Assembly: GCF_003984645.1 (NCBI RefSeq)
Contig: NZ_RWKI01000012.1
Span: forward strand, 1 to 64,000
Reading direction: 5' to 3'
Source of the DNA: Variovorax sp. MHTC-1
Lineage (GTDB): Bacteria; Pseudomonadota; Gammaproteobacteria; Burkholderiales; Burkholderiaceae_C
DNA: 64,000 bases
How positions within the stretch are numbered: the first letter of the stretch is position 1; each line of letters opens with the position of its first letter. The notes beneath the pieces are model-generated. The model had not been told where the DNA came from, made no database searches, and saw only the letters and a list, made by a program, of their open reading frames with translations. This document shows positions 6,811 to 15,020 of the stretch, one piece after another. The position numbers were made by a program, and so were the translations under genes.

Positions 6811-7718
6811 GCAAGAGCGCCCGCCAGAGCTTCCTCGGCGCAGACAGCACGCGCGTATTGGCTGAGGCCCGTGTGGGTATCGTGGGCCTGGGCGGCGGCG
6901 GCTCACACGTCGCCCAGCAGCTCGCCCATGTCGGCATCGGCAACTACGTCCTGGTTGACCCCGATGTCATCGAGGAGTCGAACCTCAACCGCCTGGTCGG
7001 CGCGACGACCGCCGACGTGGAGCAACGCGCGAGAAAAGTCGATATCGCCAGTCGCGTCATTCGCGGGGTGCTCCCGGAATCCAACATCATCGCAGCGTTC
7101 GCGAACTGGCAAGACGCGGCCGGCCATTTGAAGTCGTGCGACCTCATCGTGGGCGGACTCGACTCGGTCCGGGCGAAGGACGAGCTAGATCGCTACTGCC
7201 GAAGGTACCTCATCCCCTACGTAGACATGGGTATGGACGTGCACAAGGTCGGAGACCACTTCCTGATCGCGGGACAAGTCGTTCTGGTAACGCCTGGCGC
7301 ACCGTGCCTGCGTTGCCTAAGCGTTGTCACCGATGACGCGCTGGAGCAGGAAGCACGCAAGTACGGTGCCGCAGGAAGCAAGCCTCAAGTCGTATGGCCC
7401 AATGGCGTGCTCGCCGCTGCCGCGGTTGGCCTCGTGATCCAACAGATCTGCCCCTGGCACGCCACCGCCCCTGCCGGCGCATACCTCGAATACGACGGCA
7501 ATAAGCACACGATCGTCCCGCATCAAGGCCATACGGTGTTGTTGCAACGTCGCTGCTCGCACTTCTTTGCCGAAGAGGCGGGAGACGCCATATTCGACAT
7601 CAGACGACCGCCCTCCAGGCATGCCGAGATGGAGCGACGCCCCGCCCCTTGGCAAAGGCTGTTGCTCGCCCTGCGAAAGGGGCTCCGATCGATACTCGCG
7701 GGGTCATTGGCGCATTGA
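6807..7718 (+). CDS. E1-like ThiF-family adenylyltransferase
   Basis: The ATG at 6807 overlaps the JAB stop (ATGA). The 303-residue protein is a ThiF/E1 Rossmann domain. It has the ATP loop VGLGGGGSH (residues 26-34), Asp51/Asp53 and the NLNRL motif (59-63), R-x-x-R-K around 74-77 and Asp119 in GGLDS. Cys167 and Cys170 (PCLRC) are at the position of the MoeB-type cysteine motif and are candidates for zinc binding or thioester formation. The C-terminal ~60 residues are basic and poorly conserved in appearance. It would adenylate the Ubl C-terminus and pass it to the E2-like protein. Confidence 0.85.
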   Translation: MSKSARQSFLGADSTRVLAEARVGIVGLGGGGSHVAQQLAHVGIGNYVLVDPDVIEESNLNRLVGATTADVEQRARKVDIASRVIRGVLPESNIIAAFANWQDAAGHLKSCDLIVGGLDSVRAKDELDRYCRRYLIPYVDMGMDVHKVGDHFLIAGQVVLVTPGAPCLRCLSVVTDDALEQEARKYGAAGSKPQVVWPNGVLAAAAVGLVIQQICPWHATAPAGAYLEYDGNKHTIVPHQGHTVLLQRRCSHFFAEEAGDAIFDIRRPPSRHAEMERRPAPWQRLLLALRKGLRSILAGSLAH

Positions 7719-7965
7719 GCCAGGAAAGTCCTCGCGTTCGGCCCACCTGCATCGACGTGTACGCGGAAGTTCGCCAAGACTTCGGCAATCTCGTCGTTGC
7801 CCAAGCGGGCGATAGCGGAAAAGATCCGCGTTCCACGAACTGTGGCGCGCAGATGGGAAATTGTCATGAATCTTGACCTTATCTCAGTAGTGGACCGCAC
7901 CGTAGTTGGCGCCTAACTTGTTGCTCCACAACAAAACCACCGATCAGTAAATGTGGCGCACCACA
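7719..7965. other. Right end of the genomic island (junction with comM)
   Basis: This is non-coding sequence between the E1-like gene and the surviving comM part. It contains a TTGTTG-N5-CAACAA hairpin (7918-7934) that could end the Ubl operon transcript. It also has an imperfect palindrome around GGCGCC (7907-7912) and the subterminal repeats listed separately. Read inward from the comM side, the island starts TGTGGTGCGCC, which fits the 5'-TGT ends of Tn7-like and related transposons. The junction at 7965/7966 is deduced from where comM homology begins. An antisense frame (7867 down into the E1 gene) has no supporting features. Confidence 0.55.
7884..7962 (+). repeat. Two imperfect subterminal direct repeats at the island end
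   Basis: TCAGTA-GTGGAC-CGCACC (7884-7901) and TCAGTAAATGTGG-CGCACC (7944-7962) share both outer hexamers and the TGG core, 60 bases apart. The second abuts the comM junction. Repeats in this arrangement are typical binding sites for a DDE transposase at Tn7-like or Tn5053-like ends. The pattern is seen in the sequence; the role is inferred. Confidence 0.45.
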
Positions 7966-8361
7966 CAGGGCAAGCTGAGCGGCCCGCTGCTCGACCGCAT
8001 CGATCTGCACATCGAGGTGCCTGCAGTCTCGGCTGTGCAGCTGCTCGAAGCGCCGGCCGGCGAAGCCACCGGCAGCATCCGCGGGCGCGTGGTCGAGGCG
8101 CGTGGACGCGCGATGGAGCGCCAAGGCAAACCGAACCAGGCTTTGCAGGGTGCCGAGATCGACCGGCATGCCGCGCTCGATGCGGCGGCGCTCAAGTTCA
8201 TGCACAGCGCGGCGGCGCGGCTGGGCTGGTCGGCGCGCAGCACGCACCGTGCGCTGAAGGTCGCCCGCACGATCGCCGACCTGGCCGGCGCCGGCGACGT
8301 GCAGGTCCCGCATGTGGCGGAGGCGGTGCAGTACCGCCGGGCCTTGCGCGCGGACACCTAG
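7966..8361 (+). pseudogene. comM: comM (YifB family Mg-chelatase-like AAA+ ATPase), 3' remnant
   Basis: From QGKLSGPLLDRIDLHIEVP onward the frame matches the last ~130 residues of ComM/YifB (family ~500 residues), including the arginine-finger-side DRIDLHIE motif and the C-terminal helices GWSARSTHRALKVARTIADL and HVAEAVQYRR. The upstream ~370 residues are replaced by the island, so an ORF from ATG 7951 adds only five foreign residues. ComM is a hexameric helicase that promotes branch migration in natural transformation; this copy cannot have ATPase activity. Its TAG overlaps the convergent stop of the next gene in a shared CTAG. Confidence 0.85.
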
Positions 8362-9542
8362 AGCAGCCCGCGGCCTGCCAAGTTGCGCATCAGCGCACCG
8401 ATCCCGAAAGACCAGCGCGCGGCCTGGTCCGAATGCACGACGCGGTTCTCCAGCGCGCCGAGCTCGGGCGCCGAGATGGTCACGCGGTCGCCGACCACAT
8501 GGGTGAAGCCCTGGCCCGGGCCTTGGCGGTCCTGCGTCGGCGCGAACATGGTGCCCAGGAAGAGCATCAGGCCGTCCGGGTAGGCATGGTGCGGGCTGAT
8601 CGCCTGCGACACGATGTCCAGCGGGTCGCGGCTGATCAGCGCCAGCGAGCTCTCGCCTTCGAGCACGAAACCTTCAGGGCCGGCGACGCGCAGCGCCACC
8701 GTGATGCGGCGCACGTCGTCGATGCCGAAGTGGGCGTCGAAGAGGCGGATGAAGGGGCCGATCGCGCACGAGGCGTTGTTGTCCTTGGCCTTGCCGAGCA
8801 AGAGCGCGCTGCGGCCTTCGAAGTCGCGCAGGTTGACGTCGTTCCCCAAGGCGGCGCCCAGCGTCTGGCCACGGCTGTTGACCGCGAGCACGACCTCCGG
8901 CTCGGGGTTGTTCCAGACCGAGCCCGAGTGGATGCCGACGTCGGCGCCGGTGCCCACCGAGGCCAGTACCGGCGCCTTGGTGAAGATCTCGGCATCGGGG
9001 CCGATGCCGACCTCGAGGTACTGCGACCAGGCGCCCTGCGCGATCAGCAGCTCCTTGACCTGCGCCGCCTGCGGCGAGCCGGGCACGATGCCCGCGAGGT
9101 TGTCGCCGAGCACGCCGCCGAGCGCCGTGCGGATGGCATCGGCCTTCGATGCGTCGCCGCGGGACTGCTCCTCGATCACGCGCTCCAGCAGGCTGGCGAC
9201 GAAGGTCACGCCGCTGGCCTTGACGGCCTGCAAGTCGCAGGGCGCCAGCAGCCAGGGTAGTTCGGGATCGCGCCTGGCCTCGTCGCTGTTGGCCAGCGCC
9301 GCATCGAGCGCAGCGATGCGCGGTGCGTTGTTGTCGCGCAGGGCCTGCTGCACGGCGCCTGCGGCATCGTCGAGTTCGAGCAGCTGGCTGATGGTGGGCG
9401 CGAGGCGGGTGAGGTCGTGCAAGCCGCCCTCTTTCACGGCCACCGGCGTCGGCCCTAGGCCCGGCTGCCAGAGGCGTCCGATCAGGGTGGCGCGCCCGGC
9501 ATCGCGAGGCAGGCTGGGGGCGGGCGAGAGGGTCGGGGGCAT
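8358..9542 (-). CDS. Fumarylacetoacetate hydrolase (FAH) family protein
   Basis: This is a 394-residue protein with the FAH-fold metal site: the E-x-E pair in NPEPEVVLAV, the GNDVNLRDFEG segment and the KAKDNNASCAIGPF lysine/glycine block. The first ~170 residues are an extra N-terminal domain found in larger FAH members. The family hydrolyses or hydrates beta-diketo and 2-oxo acids, using Mg2+ or Ca2+. It is the last gene of the nicotinate operon, 63 bases after the dehydrogenase, so it may act on a downstream ring-cleavage or acid intermediate. The exact substrate is not readable from the sequence. Confidence 0.75.
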   Translation of the reverse strand: MPPTLSPAPSLPRDAGRATLIGRLWQPGLGPTPVAVKEGGLHDLTRLAPTISQLLELDDAAGAVQQALRDNNAPRIAALDAALANSDEARRDPELPWLLAPCDLQAVKASGVTFVASLLERVIEEQSRGDASKADAIRTALGGVLGDNLAGIVPGSPQAAQVKELLIAQGAWSQYLEVGIGPDAEIFTKAPVLASVGTGADVGIHSGSVWNNPEPEVVLAVNSRGQTLGAALGNDVNLRDFEGRSALLLGKAKDNNASCAIGPFIRLFDAHFGIDDVRRITVALRVAGPEGFVLEGESSLALISRDPLDIVSQAISPHHAYPDGLMLFLGTMFAPTQDRQGPGQGFTHVVGDRVTISAPELGALENRVVHSDQAARWSFGIGALMRNLAGRGLL

Positions 9543-9605
9543 GCGAGGTCTCCAGATTGATCGGGCCGATGAGCCGGCCTCTGCATGGGCGATCGTACGG
9601 GACTG

Positions 9606-12600
9606 TCAGCGCGCCGTGTGGGCCTGTCCTGCGGCACGCACGCGCGCGACGCTCCGCGGCAGGTCTTTCCAGGCAGTCGCCTGCGGTGCGAAGCGCGCGC
9701 GCATGTAGCCGGCCAGCTCGGCGATCTGCGCATCGTCGAGCGCATCGCGGAAAGCCGGCATGAAGCCGATCTCGCGCGAAGCCGGTTCGCGCACGCCGTC
9801 GAGGATGGTGCGCAGCAGGTTGTCCGGCTTGTCGCTCGTGAGGTTGCTGTTGAGCGCGAGCGGCGTGTTCACGCCCAGCAGGGTCGGCCCGTTGCCGTCG
9901 TGGTGGCAGGCGGCGCAGGCGCCGTCGAACATGCGCTGGGCGGGGCCCAGCAGTTGGCCCTGGCCGGCGGCGGCGGTGGCGACCGCGCGCTGCGCCTGTG
10001 CGCTCGCTTCGACATCGCTCGCGGCCGGGTTGAAGGAGGCGAGATAGGTCGCCATCGCGCGGATGTCCTCGTCGGGCACCGAACCCAACTCGCGCACCAC
10101 CTCGGCCATCGGGCCGCCGGCGATGCCGTGGCGTGGGCTGTGGCCGTTGCGCAAGTAACGGTAGAGCGCATCGGCATTCCAGGGCACGGCTGCCTTCGAG
10201 AGGCTCGTCAATGCCGGCGCCTCCCATCCCTCGACCATCGCGCCGGAAAGAAAGGCGCTGCCGCCCTGCTCCGCGCCCAACGCATTGCGCGGCGTGTGGC
10301 AGGCGCCGCAGTGGCCCAGGCCATTGACGAGGTAGGCGCCGCGGTTCCATTCGGCGCTTCGGTTCGCCACCGGCTGCATCGGCGCCGGATCGTGGAAGAG
10401 CGCATTCCAGCCGGCCATCAGCGGCCGCAGGCCGAAGGGAAACTTGAGCTCGGCTTCGGGCGTGGGCGCGCGCACCGCGGGCAGCGACATGAAGTAAGAG
10501 TAGAGCGCCTGCAGGTCGTCGTCGCTGGTCTTGGCGAAGGCGGTGTAGGGAAAGGCCGGATAGAGGTGATGCCCGTCGCGCGAGATGCCCTCGCGCATCG
10601 CGCGCTGGAAGGCGCTGAAGGACCAGCGGCCCAGGCCGGTGTCGGCATCGGGCGTGAGGTTGGTGGTGTAGATGGTGCCGAAGGGCGTGTCCATCGCACG
10701 GCCGCCGGCATGGGGCGTGCCGCCCGGCGCGGTGTGGCAGACGGCGCAGTCGCCGATGGCGGCGAGCGTGCGGCCGCGTTCGATGGTGGATGGGCTGTAG
10801 GCGGGGGCGCTGAAGGTGACGGGGGCGATGGTCGAGCGCCAGCCGAACAGGCCGGCGATGACGCCGATGCCGCCGATGACGAGGGCTGCTGCCGTGGCCC
10901 ACACGGACTTGCTCCTTCCCCTTCCGGGGGAAGGTTGGGATGGGGGTATGACGGCGCCAGCATTGACCGACCGCGTGCCCCCATCCCAGCCCTCCCCCGG
11001 CGGGGGAGGGAGAGGATTCAGCGCAGCCCGTACCACCTCCGGCGTGAACGGCGGCGCCCTGAAGCGCACCCCCGTCGCATCGAAGATCGCATTCGCGATC
11101 GCCGCCGTGCCGGGCACCGAGGACGATTCACCCGCTCCCAGCGGCGGCTCGCCGGGCCGCTGCATGTGCATGACCTCGATCACCGGCACGTCGCGGAAAT
11201 TGACGATCGGATAGCTGCCCCATTCGCGGCTCGCCACCACGCCGGGGTTGGGCGCCGCCTGCGGCGCGAACTGCACGCGCTCTTTCAACGCGCGGCTGGT
11301 GGTCTGGATCACGTTGCCGTGGATCTGGTGCTCGACACCGGCCGGATTGACCATCAGACCGGCGTCGTGCCCGACCACCACCCGGCGCACATGCACCTCC
11401 CCGGTCTTGCGGTTGACCTCGACATCGGCCACCCAGGCCGACCAGGCTGCGCCGAAGCCGGGCCACTTGCTGTGCACGTAGCGCGCGTACGCAAAGCCCT
11501 GGCCGAACAGCACGTCGCCACCGGGGCCGAGGCCCCCGTCTGCGTTCTCCTGTGGACCGGTGCGCATGCGCCAGCCGGCCTTCTGCGCGGTTTCGCGCAC
11601 CAAGTCCACCGCGCGCGGATCCTGCAGATGCCGCAGGCGGAATGCGACCGGATCGACGCCGGCGGCGGTGGCCAGCTCGTCGACATAGGACTCGTGCGCG
11701 AAGGCGTTCGGCAGCGCCGACACGCCGCGCAGCCACGACGCGCGCACGATCGGCGCCATGTCGTTGACCTTGACGCGCAGGTTGCCGTAGGCATAGGGCG
11801 GCCGCGCGGTGCGGTCGCCCATCTCGAAGGCCTGCGCCGCCGGCTCGACGGTGCGCGTGAGCAGGAGCGCCAGCGTGGGCGCGCCGTTCGACGGGTAGGA
11901 GGTCTCGAAGTCGTAGGCCGCGACGCCGCATTCGGCATCGAGCCCGCCCTGCACCTGCATCAGCTGCGCCGCGCCCTTGGGCTCCCACGCATGCTCCTGC
12001 TCGCGCGTGAGCTGCACGCGCACCGGCGCGCCGGCCGCGCGCGCGAGCAATGCCGCATCGGCCGCGACGTCGTCGGCACTGTTGCGGCCATAGCAGCCCG
12101 CGGCCTCCATGCGCACGACGTCGACCGCGACGTCCTGCAAGCCCATGAGCTTGGCGAGATCGGCGCGCAGCACATGCGGATTCTGCGAGCCGGCCCATAC
12201 GCGCAGCTGCACATCGCCGCCCTCGCCTTCGGGCTGCCAATGCGCGAGCGCGCACGAAGGCCCGATCGACGCATGCATCTGATAGGGCCAGACATAGGTG
12301 CGCGGCATCGGCTCGGCCGCGTCGGCGAGCGCGCCGTCGACATCGCCTTCGTCGACCAGGAGGCGCTGCGTGGCGGGATTGGCGCGGATCGCGCCTTCGA
12401 GGTCATCGAGCGAGGGCAGGCCCGGCCATTGCTTCCACGCCACGCGCAACTCGCGCAGCGCCTGCTCTGCATGTTCCTCGCGCTCGGCGACGATGCCGAC
12501 GAAGTCGCGGATCACCACCACCGCGCGAATGCCGGGAATGTGGGCGATCGAGGATTCGTCCACCGATTCGAGCGTGTTGCCGATGTAGTCGCCATGGTCC

Positions 12601-13307
12601 GCGCCCGCATAGGGCGGGCGCACGACGCGGCCGTGCAGCATGCCGCTCGCGCGCATGTCGTGCACGAAGACCAGCTCGCCCGCGAGCTTGGCCGGGATGT
12701 CGACGCGCGGCACCGGGCTGCCGACGATGCGGTAGTCCTTCGGGTCCTTGAGACGGGCGCCGCCGTCGAGCTGGAGCACGGTGCGCGCGCCCGCCACCAG
12801 CTCGCCGAAGCCGACGCCGAAGGCCGAACCGTCGCCGGCATGGATGCGCCCCTCGCGCACCGCCAGCAGCGAAGGCTGCACGCCGAAGCGCTCGGAGGCC
12901 TGCGCGACGAGCCAGGCGCGCGCCTGCGCGGCCGCGAGCCGCAGCGGCTGCGCATGGATCTGCAGCGAGGCGCTGGCGATGGTCGCGCCCTGGTTCGGCG
13001 CGCGCGCGGTATCGCCGAGCACCATGCGGATCTGCGCTAGCGGCAGGTCGAGCTCCTCGGCGACGATCTGCGACAGCGCGGTCTGGATGCCGGTGCCGAG
13101 GTCGACGTGGCCGTGGAGTGCGGTCGCGCTGCCGTCGTCCCACAGCGCAAGCAGGATCTCGGGGCCCTCTGCGGGATTGCCGAACACCGCGGGCGGCTGG
13201 CCGTTGACCGCCGGCGGCGCGGGCGGCGTCTCGCGCACGACGACGAGCACGCCTTCGGCATGCAGGAAGTCGCTGCGAGTGCGCGGCAGGTCGGCGCGCC
13301 GGTTCAC
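9606..13307 (-). CDS. nicB: Nicotinate dehydrogenase large subunit: molybdopterin domain fused to tri-haem cytochrome c
   Basis: This 1233-residue protein uses a GTG start that overlaps the NicA stop (GTGA). Residues ~1-760 are a xanthine-dehydrogenase-type molybdopterin domain; PLGAGESS near 745 carries the catalytic Glu. Residues ~800-820 form a membrane anchor. Three haem c motifs follow: CAVCH (854-858), CGACH (~1000) and CAACH (~1128). The layout and length match the nicotinate hydroxylase subunit NicB, which hydroxylates nicotinate at C6 and passes electrons to cytochrome c. The linker ~762-800 is a translated copy of an intergenic palindromic repeat (10911-11018). A closely related N-heterocycle such as isoquinoline is an alternative substrate, but the neighbouring genes favour nicotinate. 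Confidence 0.8.
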   Translation of the reverse strand: MNRRADLPRTRSDFLHAEGVLVVVRETPPAPPAVNGQPPAVFGNPAEGPEILLALWDDGSATALHGHVDLGTGIQTALSQIVAEELDLPLAQIRMVLGDTARAPNQGATIASASLQIHAQPLRLAAAQARAWLVAQASERFGVQPSLLAVREGRIHAGDGSAFGVGFGELVAGARTVLQLDGGARLKDPKDYRIVGSPVPRVDIPAKLAGELVFVHDMRASGMLHGRVVRPPYAGADHGDYIGNTLESVDESSIAHIPGIRAVVVIRDFVGIVAEREEHAEQALRELRVAWKQWPGLPSLDDLEGAIRANPATQRLLVDEGDVDGALADAAEPMPRTYVWPYQMHASIGPSCALAHWQPEGEGGDVQLRVWAGSQNPHVLRADLAKLMGLQDVAVDVVRMEAAGCYGRNSADDVAADAALLARAAGAPVRVQLTREQEHAWEPKGAAQLMQVQGGLDAECGVAAYDFETSYPSNGAPTLALLLTRTVEPAAQAFEMGDRTARPPYAYGNLRVKVNDMAPIVRASWLRGVSALPNAFAHESYVDELATAAGVDPVAFRLRHLQDPRAVDLVRETAQKAGWRMRTGPQENADGGLGPGGDVLFGQGFAYARYVHSKWPGFGAAWSAWVADVEVNRKTGEVHVRRVVVGHDAGLMVNPAGVEHQIHGNVIQTTSRALKERVQFAPQAAPNPGVVASREWGSYPIVNFRDVPVIEVMHMQRPGEPPLGAGESSSVPGTAAIANAIFDATGVRFRAPPFTPEVVRAALNPLPPPPGEGWDGGTRSVNAGAVIPPSQPSPGRGRSKSVWATAAALVIGGIGVIAGLFGWRSTIAPVTFSAPAYSPSTIERGRTLAAIGDCAVCHTAPGGTPHAGGRAMDTPFGTIYTTNLTPDADTGLGRWSFSAFQRAMREGISRDGHHLYPAFPYTAFAKTSDDDLQALYSYFMSLPAVRAPTPEAELKFPFGLRPLMAGWNALFHDPAPMQPVANRSAEWNRGAYLVNGLGHCGACHTPRNALGAEQGGSAFLSGAMVEGWEAPALTSLSKAAVPWNADALYRYLRNGHSPRHGIAGGPMAEVVRELGSVPDEDIRAMATYLASFNPAASDVEASAQAQRAVATAAAGQGQLLGPAQRMFDGACAACHHDGNGPTLLGVNTPLALNSNLTSDKPDNLLRTILDGVREPASREIGFMPAFRDALDDAQIAELAGYMRARFAPQATAWKDLPRSVARVRAAGQAHTAR
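10911..11018. repeat. Palindromic dispersed repeat translated inside nicB
   Basis: Opposed arms beginning CTCCTTCCCCTTCCGG and ending CCCCGGCGGGGGAGGGAGAG enclose GGGGGTA...GTGCCCCC. The same design occurs between genes at 17408-17527. Here it is in frame, encoding a Pro/Gly-rich linker (LPPPPGEGWDGG and PPSQPSPGRGR) between the molybdopterin and cytochrome domains. Confidence 0.7.
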
Positions 13308-13885
13308 GAATCAGCGTCCTTCGATGCCATCAGCTCTGCAGCGCGCTGCACCGCGGCCATGATCTCGACATGCGTGCCGCAACGGCACAGGTTGCCCGAG
13401 AGCTCGTTGCGGATCTGCGCCTCGCTGGGATGCGGCTCGCGCGCCAGCAGCGCCGCCGCCTGCATCACCATGCCGTTCAGGCAGTAGCCGCATTGCGCCG
13501 CCTGGGCCTCCTCGAAGCCCTGCTGCACCGGATGCCAACGCCCGCGCCGCGCCGCCGGACCGCCCCAAGGCGCGGCAGCCCCCTCGGGGGGTGGCGAGGA
13601 CACGATAGTGCCGAGCCTGGGGGCGACATCTGCCAGCCCTTCAAGGGTCGTGATCTCCCGGCCGGCCACGCCATGCGCCGGAATCACACAGGCCCGTGCC
13701 GCCACGCCGTCCACCCACACGGTGCAGGCGCCGCACTGGCCCAGCCCGCAGCCGTACTTGGGTCCGTTCAGGCCGAGGTCGTTGCGCAGCACGTGCAGGA
13801 GCGATGCCTCGCGCGGCACCGCGAGCACCTGCGCGCACCCGTTGACCTGCAGGGCGAAGGTCTCAGCGCTGAAGGCGTCCGTCAC
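13304..13885 (-). CDS. nicA: Nicotinate dehydrogenase small [2Fe-2S] subunit with in-frame repeat insertion
   Basis: I chose the GTG at 13885 because the ferredoxin domain starts directly after it; it overlaps the upstream gene by 23 bases. The 193-residue protein has the plant-type cluster C-G-x-G-Q-C-G-A-C-T-V-W and the second C-G-Y-C...C-R-C-G-T-H cluster of xanthine-dehydrogenase-family small subunits. Family members are about 155-165 residues. The extra ~28 residues between TLEGLAD and WHPVQQGF (about residues 88-116) are a translated copy of the genome's stop-adjacent repeat. The subunit relays electrons from the molybdenum centre. Whether the insertion is tolerated is unknown, but the frame is intact. 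Confidence 0.85.
   Translation of the reverse strand: MTDAFSAETFALQVNGCAQVLAVPREASLLHVLRNDLGLNGPKYGCGLGQCGACTVWVDGVAARACVIPAHGVAGREITTLEGLADVAPRLGTIVSSPPPEGAAAPWGGPAARRGRWHPVQQGFEEAQAAQCGYCLNGMVMQAAALLAREPHPSEAQIRNELSGNLCRCGTHVEIMAAVQRAAELMASKDADS
13545..13627 (-). repeat. Stop-adjacent repeat copy inserted in frame in nicA
   Basis: On the plus strand, GACCGCCCCAAGGCG, CCCCCTCGGGGGGTGGCGAG, GACACGATAGTGC and GAGCCTGGGGGCGA align block by block with the intergenic copy at 15776-15866. It has the same orientation relative to transcription as the other copies, but lies within a coding region. Confidence 0.7.
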
Positions 13886-15017
13886 GTGTGTACATCTCCA
13901 GATCGACGAAGGTCGAGCCGTTGTGGTTCTTCGGCCCGTAGGCCACCGGGAACTCGCCGATGCGCGTCTCGCCCAGGCTCTCGAGCGCGGCGACGAAGCT
14001 CTCGCGCGTGAGGTGGCGGCCGGCGCGCTTGATCCCTTCGACGAACACGCGCGCGGCGATGTAGCCCTCGAGCGCGGTGTAGCTGTCGATCTTCTCGCCG
14101 AACTCGGCGCGGTCACGCCGGTAGTCGGCCACGATCGGCACCCGCACCGCCTGCGGCGGCGGCACGATGCTGGCGGTGACCAGGCCTTCGAGCTTGCCGC
14201 CCAGGCGCTGCGCCGAACCGGCCGCATCGGTGATGCCGACCGACAGCGTGTAGAGCGGCGCCGCCGCCCCGCCGCCGCGGTAGTCGCGGATGAAGACCTC
14301 GCTCATGCGCCCGGCCATGATCATCACCACCGCGCCGGGCTTGGCCTTCATCAGGCTCTCACCGATTTCCTTGGCGTCGGTCGCGGCAATCGCCATCGGC
14401 AGCGCCTGCACCACCTTGACCTTGTATTCGGCCGCGAGCTGCTCGCAGGTCGCGAGGTTCGACTTGCCGAAGGCGCTGTCCTGGTACACGACGGCGATGT
14501 TGTGGATGCCGATGGTCGACAAGTGGCTGATGATCTTGCGCAGCTCCAGGTCGTAGCCCGCGCGCACGTGGAAGAGATTGCGTTTGAGCCTGGTGCGGAA
14601 GGAGGTGGTGCCCACCAGCGGCGCGAACATCGGCACGCCGGCCTTGTCGGCCAGCGGCATGGCCGCCGCCAGGTTGCCGGTGGCGACGAAGCCCATCAGC
14701 GCGAACACCTTGTCCTCGTCGATCAGCTTGGCCGTGTTGATCGCGGTGCGCTGGGGCTCGTAGGCATCGTCGTAGGACAGCAGTTCGATCTTGCGGCCGT
14801 TGACGCCGCCGCCCTTGTTCACGCGGTCGAAGTAGAGCTTGATGCCGGCGCGGTAGTCGTTGCCGAAATCCTGCGCCACGCCGCTGAAGACGGCCGATTG
14901 GCCGATGCGGATGCTGGTGTCGGTGACGCCGGTTTCGGCGGCGTGCGTGAGCGTCGAGAAGACAGCGAGCGCGGCGGCACAGCGCGCCGCCGCGGCGCGT
15001 CGGGAGATGGGGGCCAT
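13863..15017 (-). CDS. LIV-type ABC transporter substrate-binding protein (first of two)
   Basis: This is a 384-residue periplasmic binding protein of the branched-chain amino acid/amide class. It has an N-terminal signal peptide (cleavage probably after LTHAAE near residue 27), then DTSIRIGQSAVFSG, the R-A-G-I-K-L-Y-F-D-R-V-N-K-G-G-G-V-N-G-R-K block and GFVATGNLAAAMPLADKAGVP. It sits between the exported nicotinamidase and NicA, so the ligand may be nicotinate or nicotinamide rather than a branched-chain amino acid (inference). The permease and ATPases are 15871-19451. A second binding protein at 19623 belongs to the same gene run. Confidence 0.8.
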   Translation of the reverse strand: MAPISRRAAAARCAAALAVFSTLTHAAETGVTDTSIRIGQSAVFSGVAQDFGNDYRAGIKLYFDRVNKGGGVNGRKIELLSYDDAYEPQRTAINTAKLIDEDKVFALMGFVATGNLAAAMPLADKAGVPMFAPLVGTTSFRTRLKRNLFHVRAGYDLELRKIISHLSTIGIHNIAVVYQDSAFGKSNLATCEQLAAEYKVKVVQALPMAIAATDAKEIGESLMKAKPGAVVMIMAGRMSEVFIRDYRGGGAAAPLYTLSVGITDAAGSAQRLGGKLEGLVTASIVPPPQAVRVPIVADYRRDRAEFGEKIDSYTALEGYIAARVFVEGIKRAGRHLTRESFVAALESLGETRIGEFPVAYGPKNHNGSTFVDLEMYTRDGRLQR

Positions 15018-15020
15018 CGC

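Noticed and set aside
7523-7900. Minus-strand frame across the end of the E1-like gene and the island end (from ATG 7867: MTISHLRATVRG...)
   Set aside because: It looks slightly protein-like, but it overlaps the E1-like gene, has no ribosome site or domain, and is more likely a shadow. A homology search would settle it.
9585-13040. Very long plus-strand open frame (1151 codons) opposite nicB
   Set aside because: It is antisense to a clear molybdopterin/cytochrome gene, rich in Arg/His/Gly/Ala typical of high-GC shadow frames, and has no domain.
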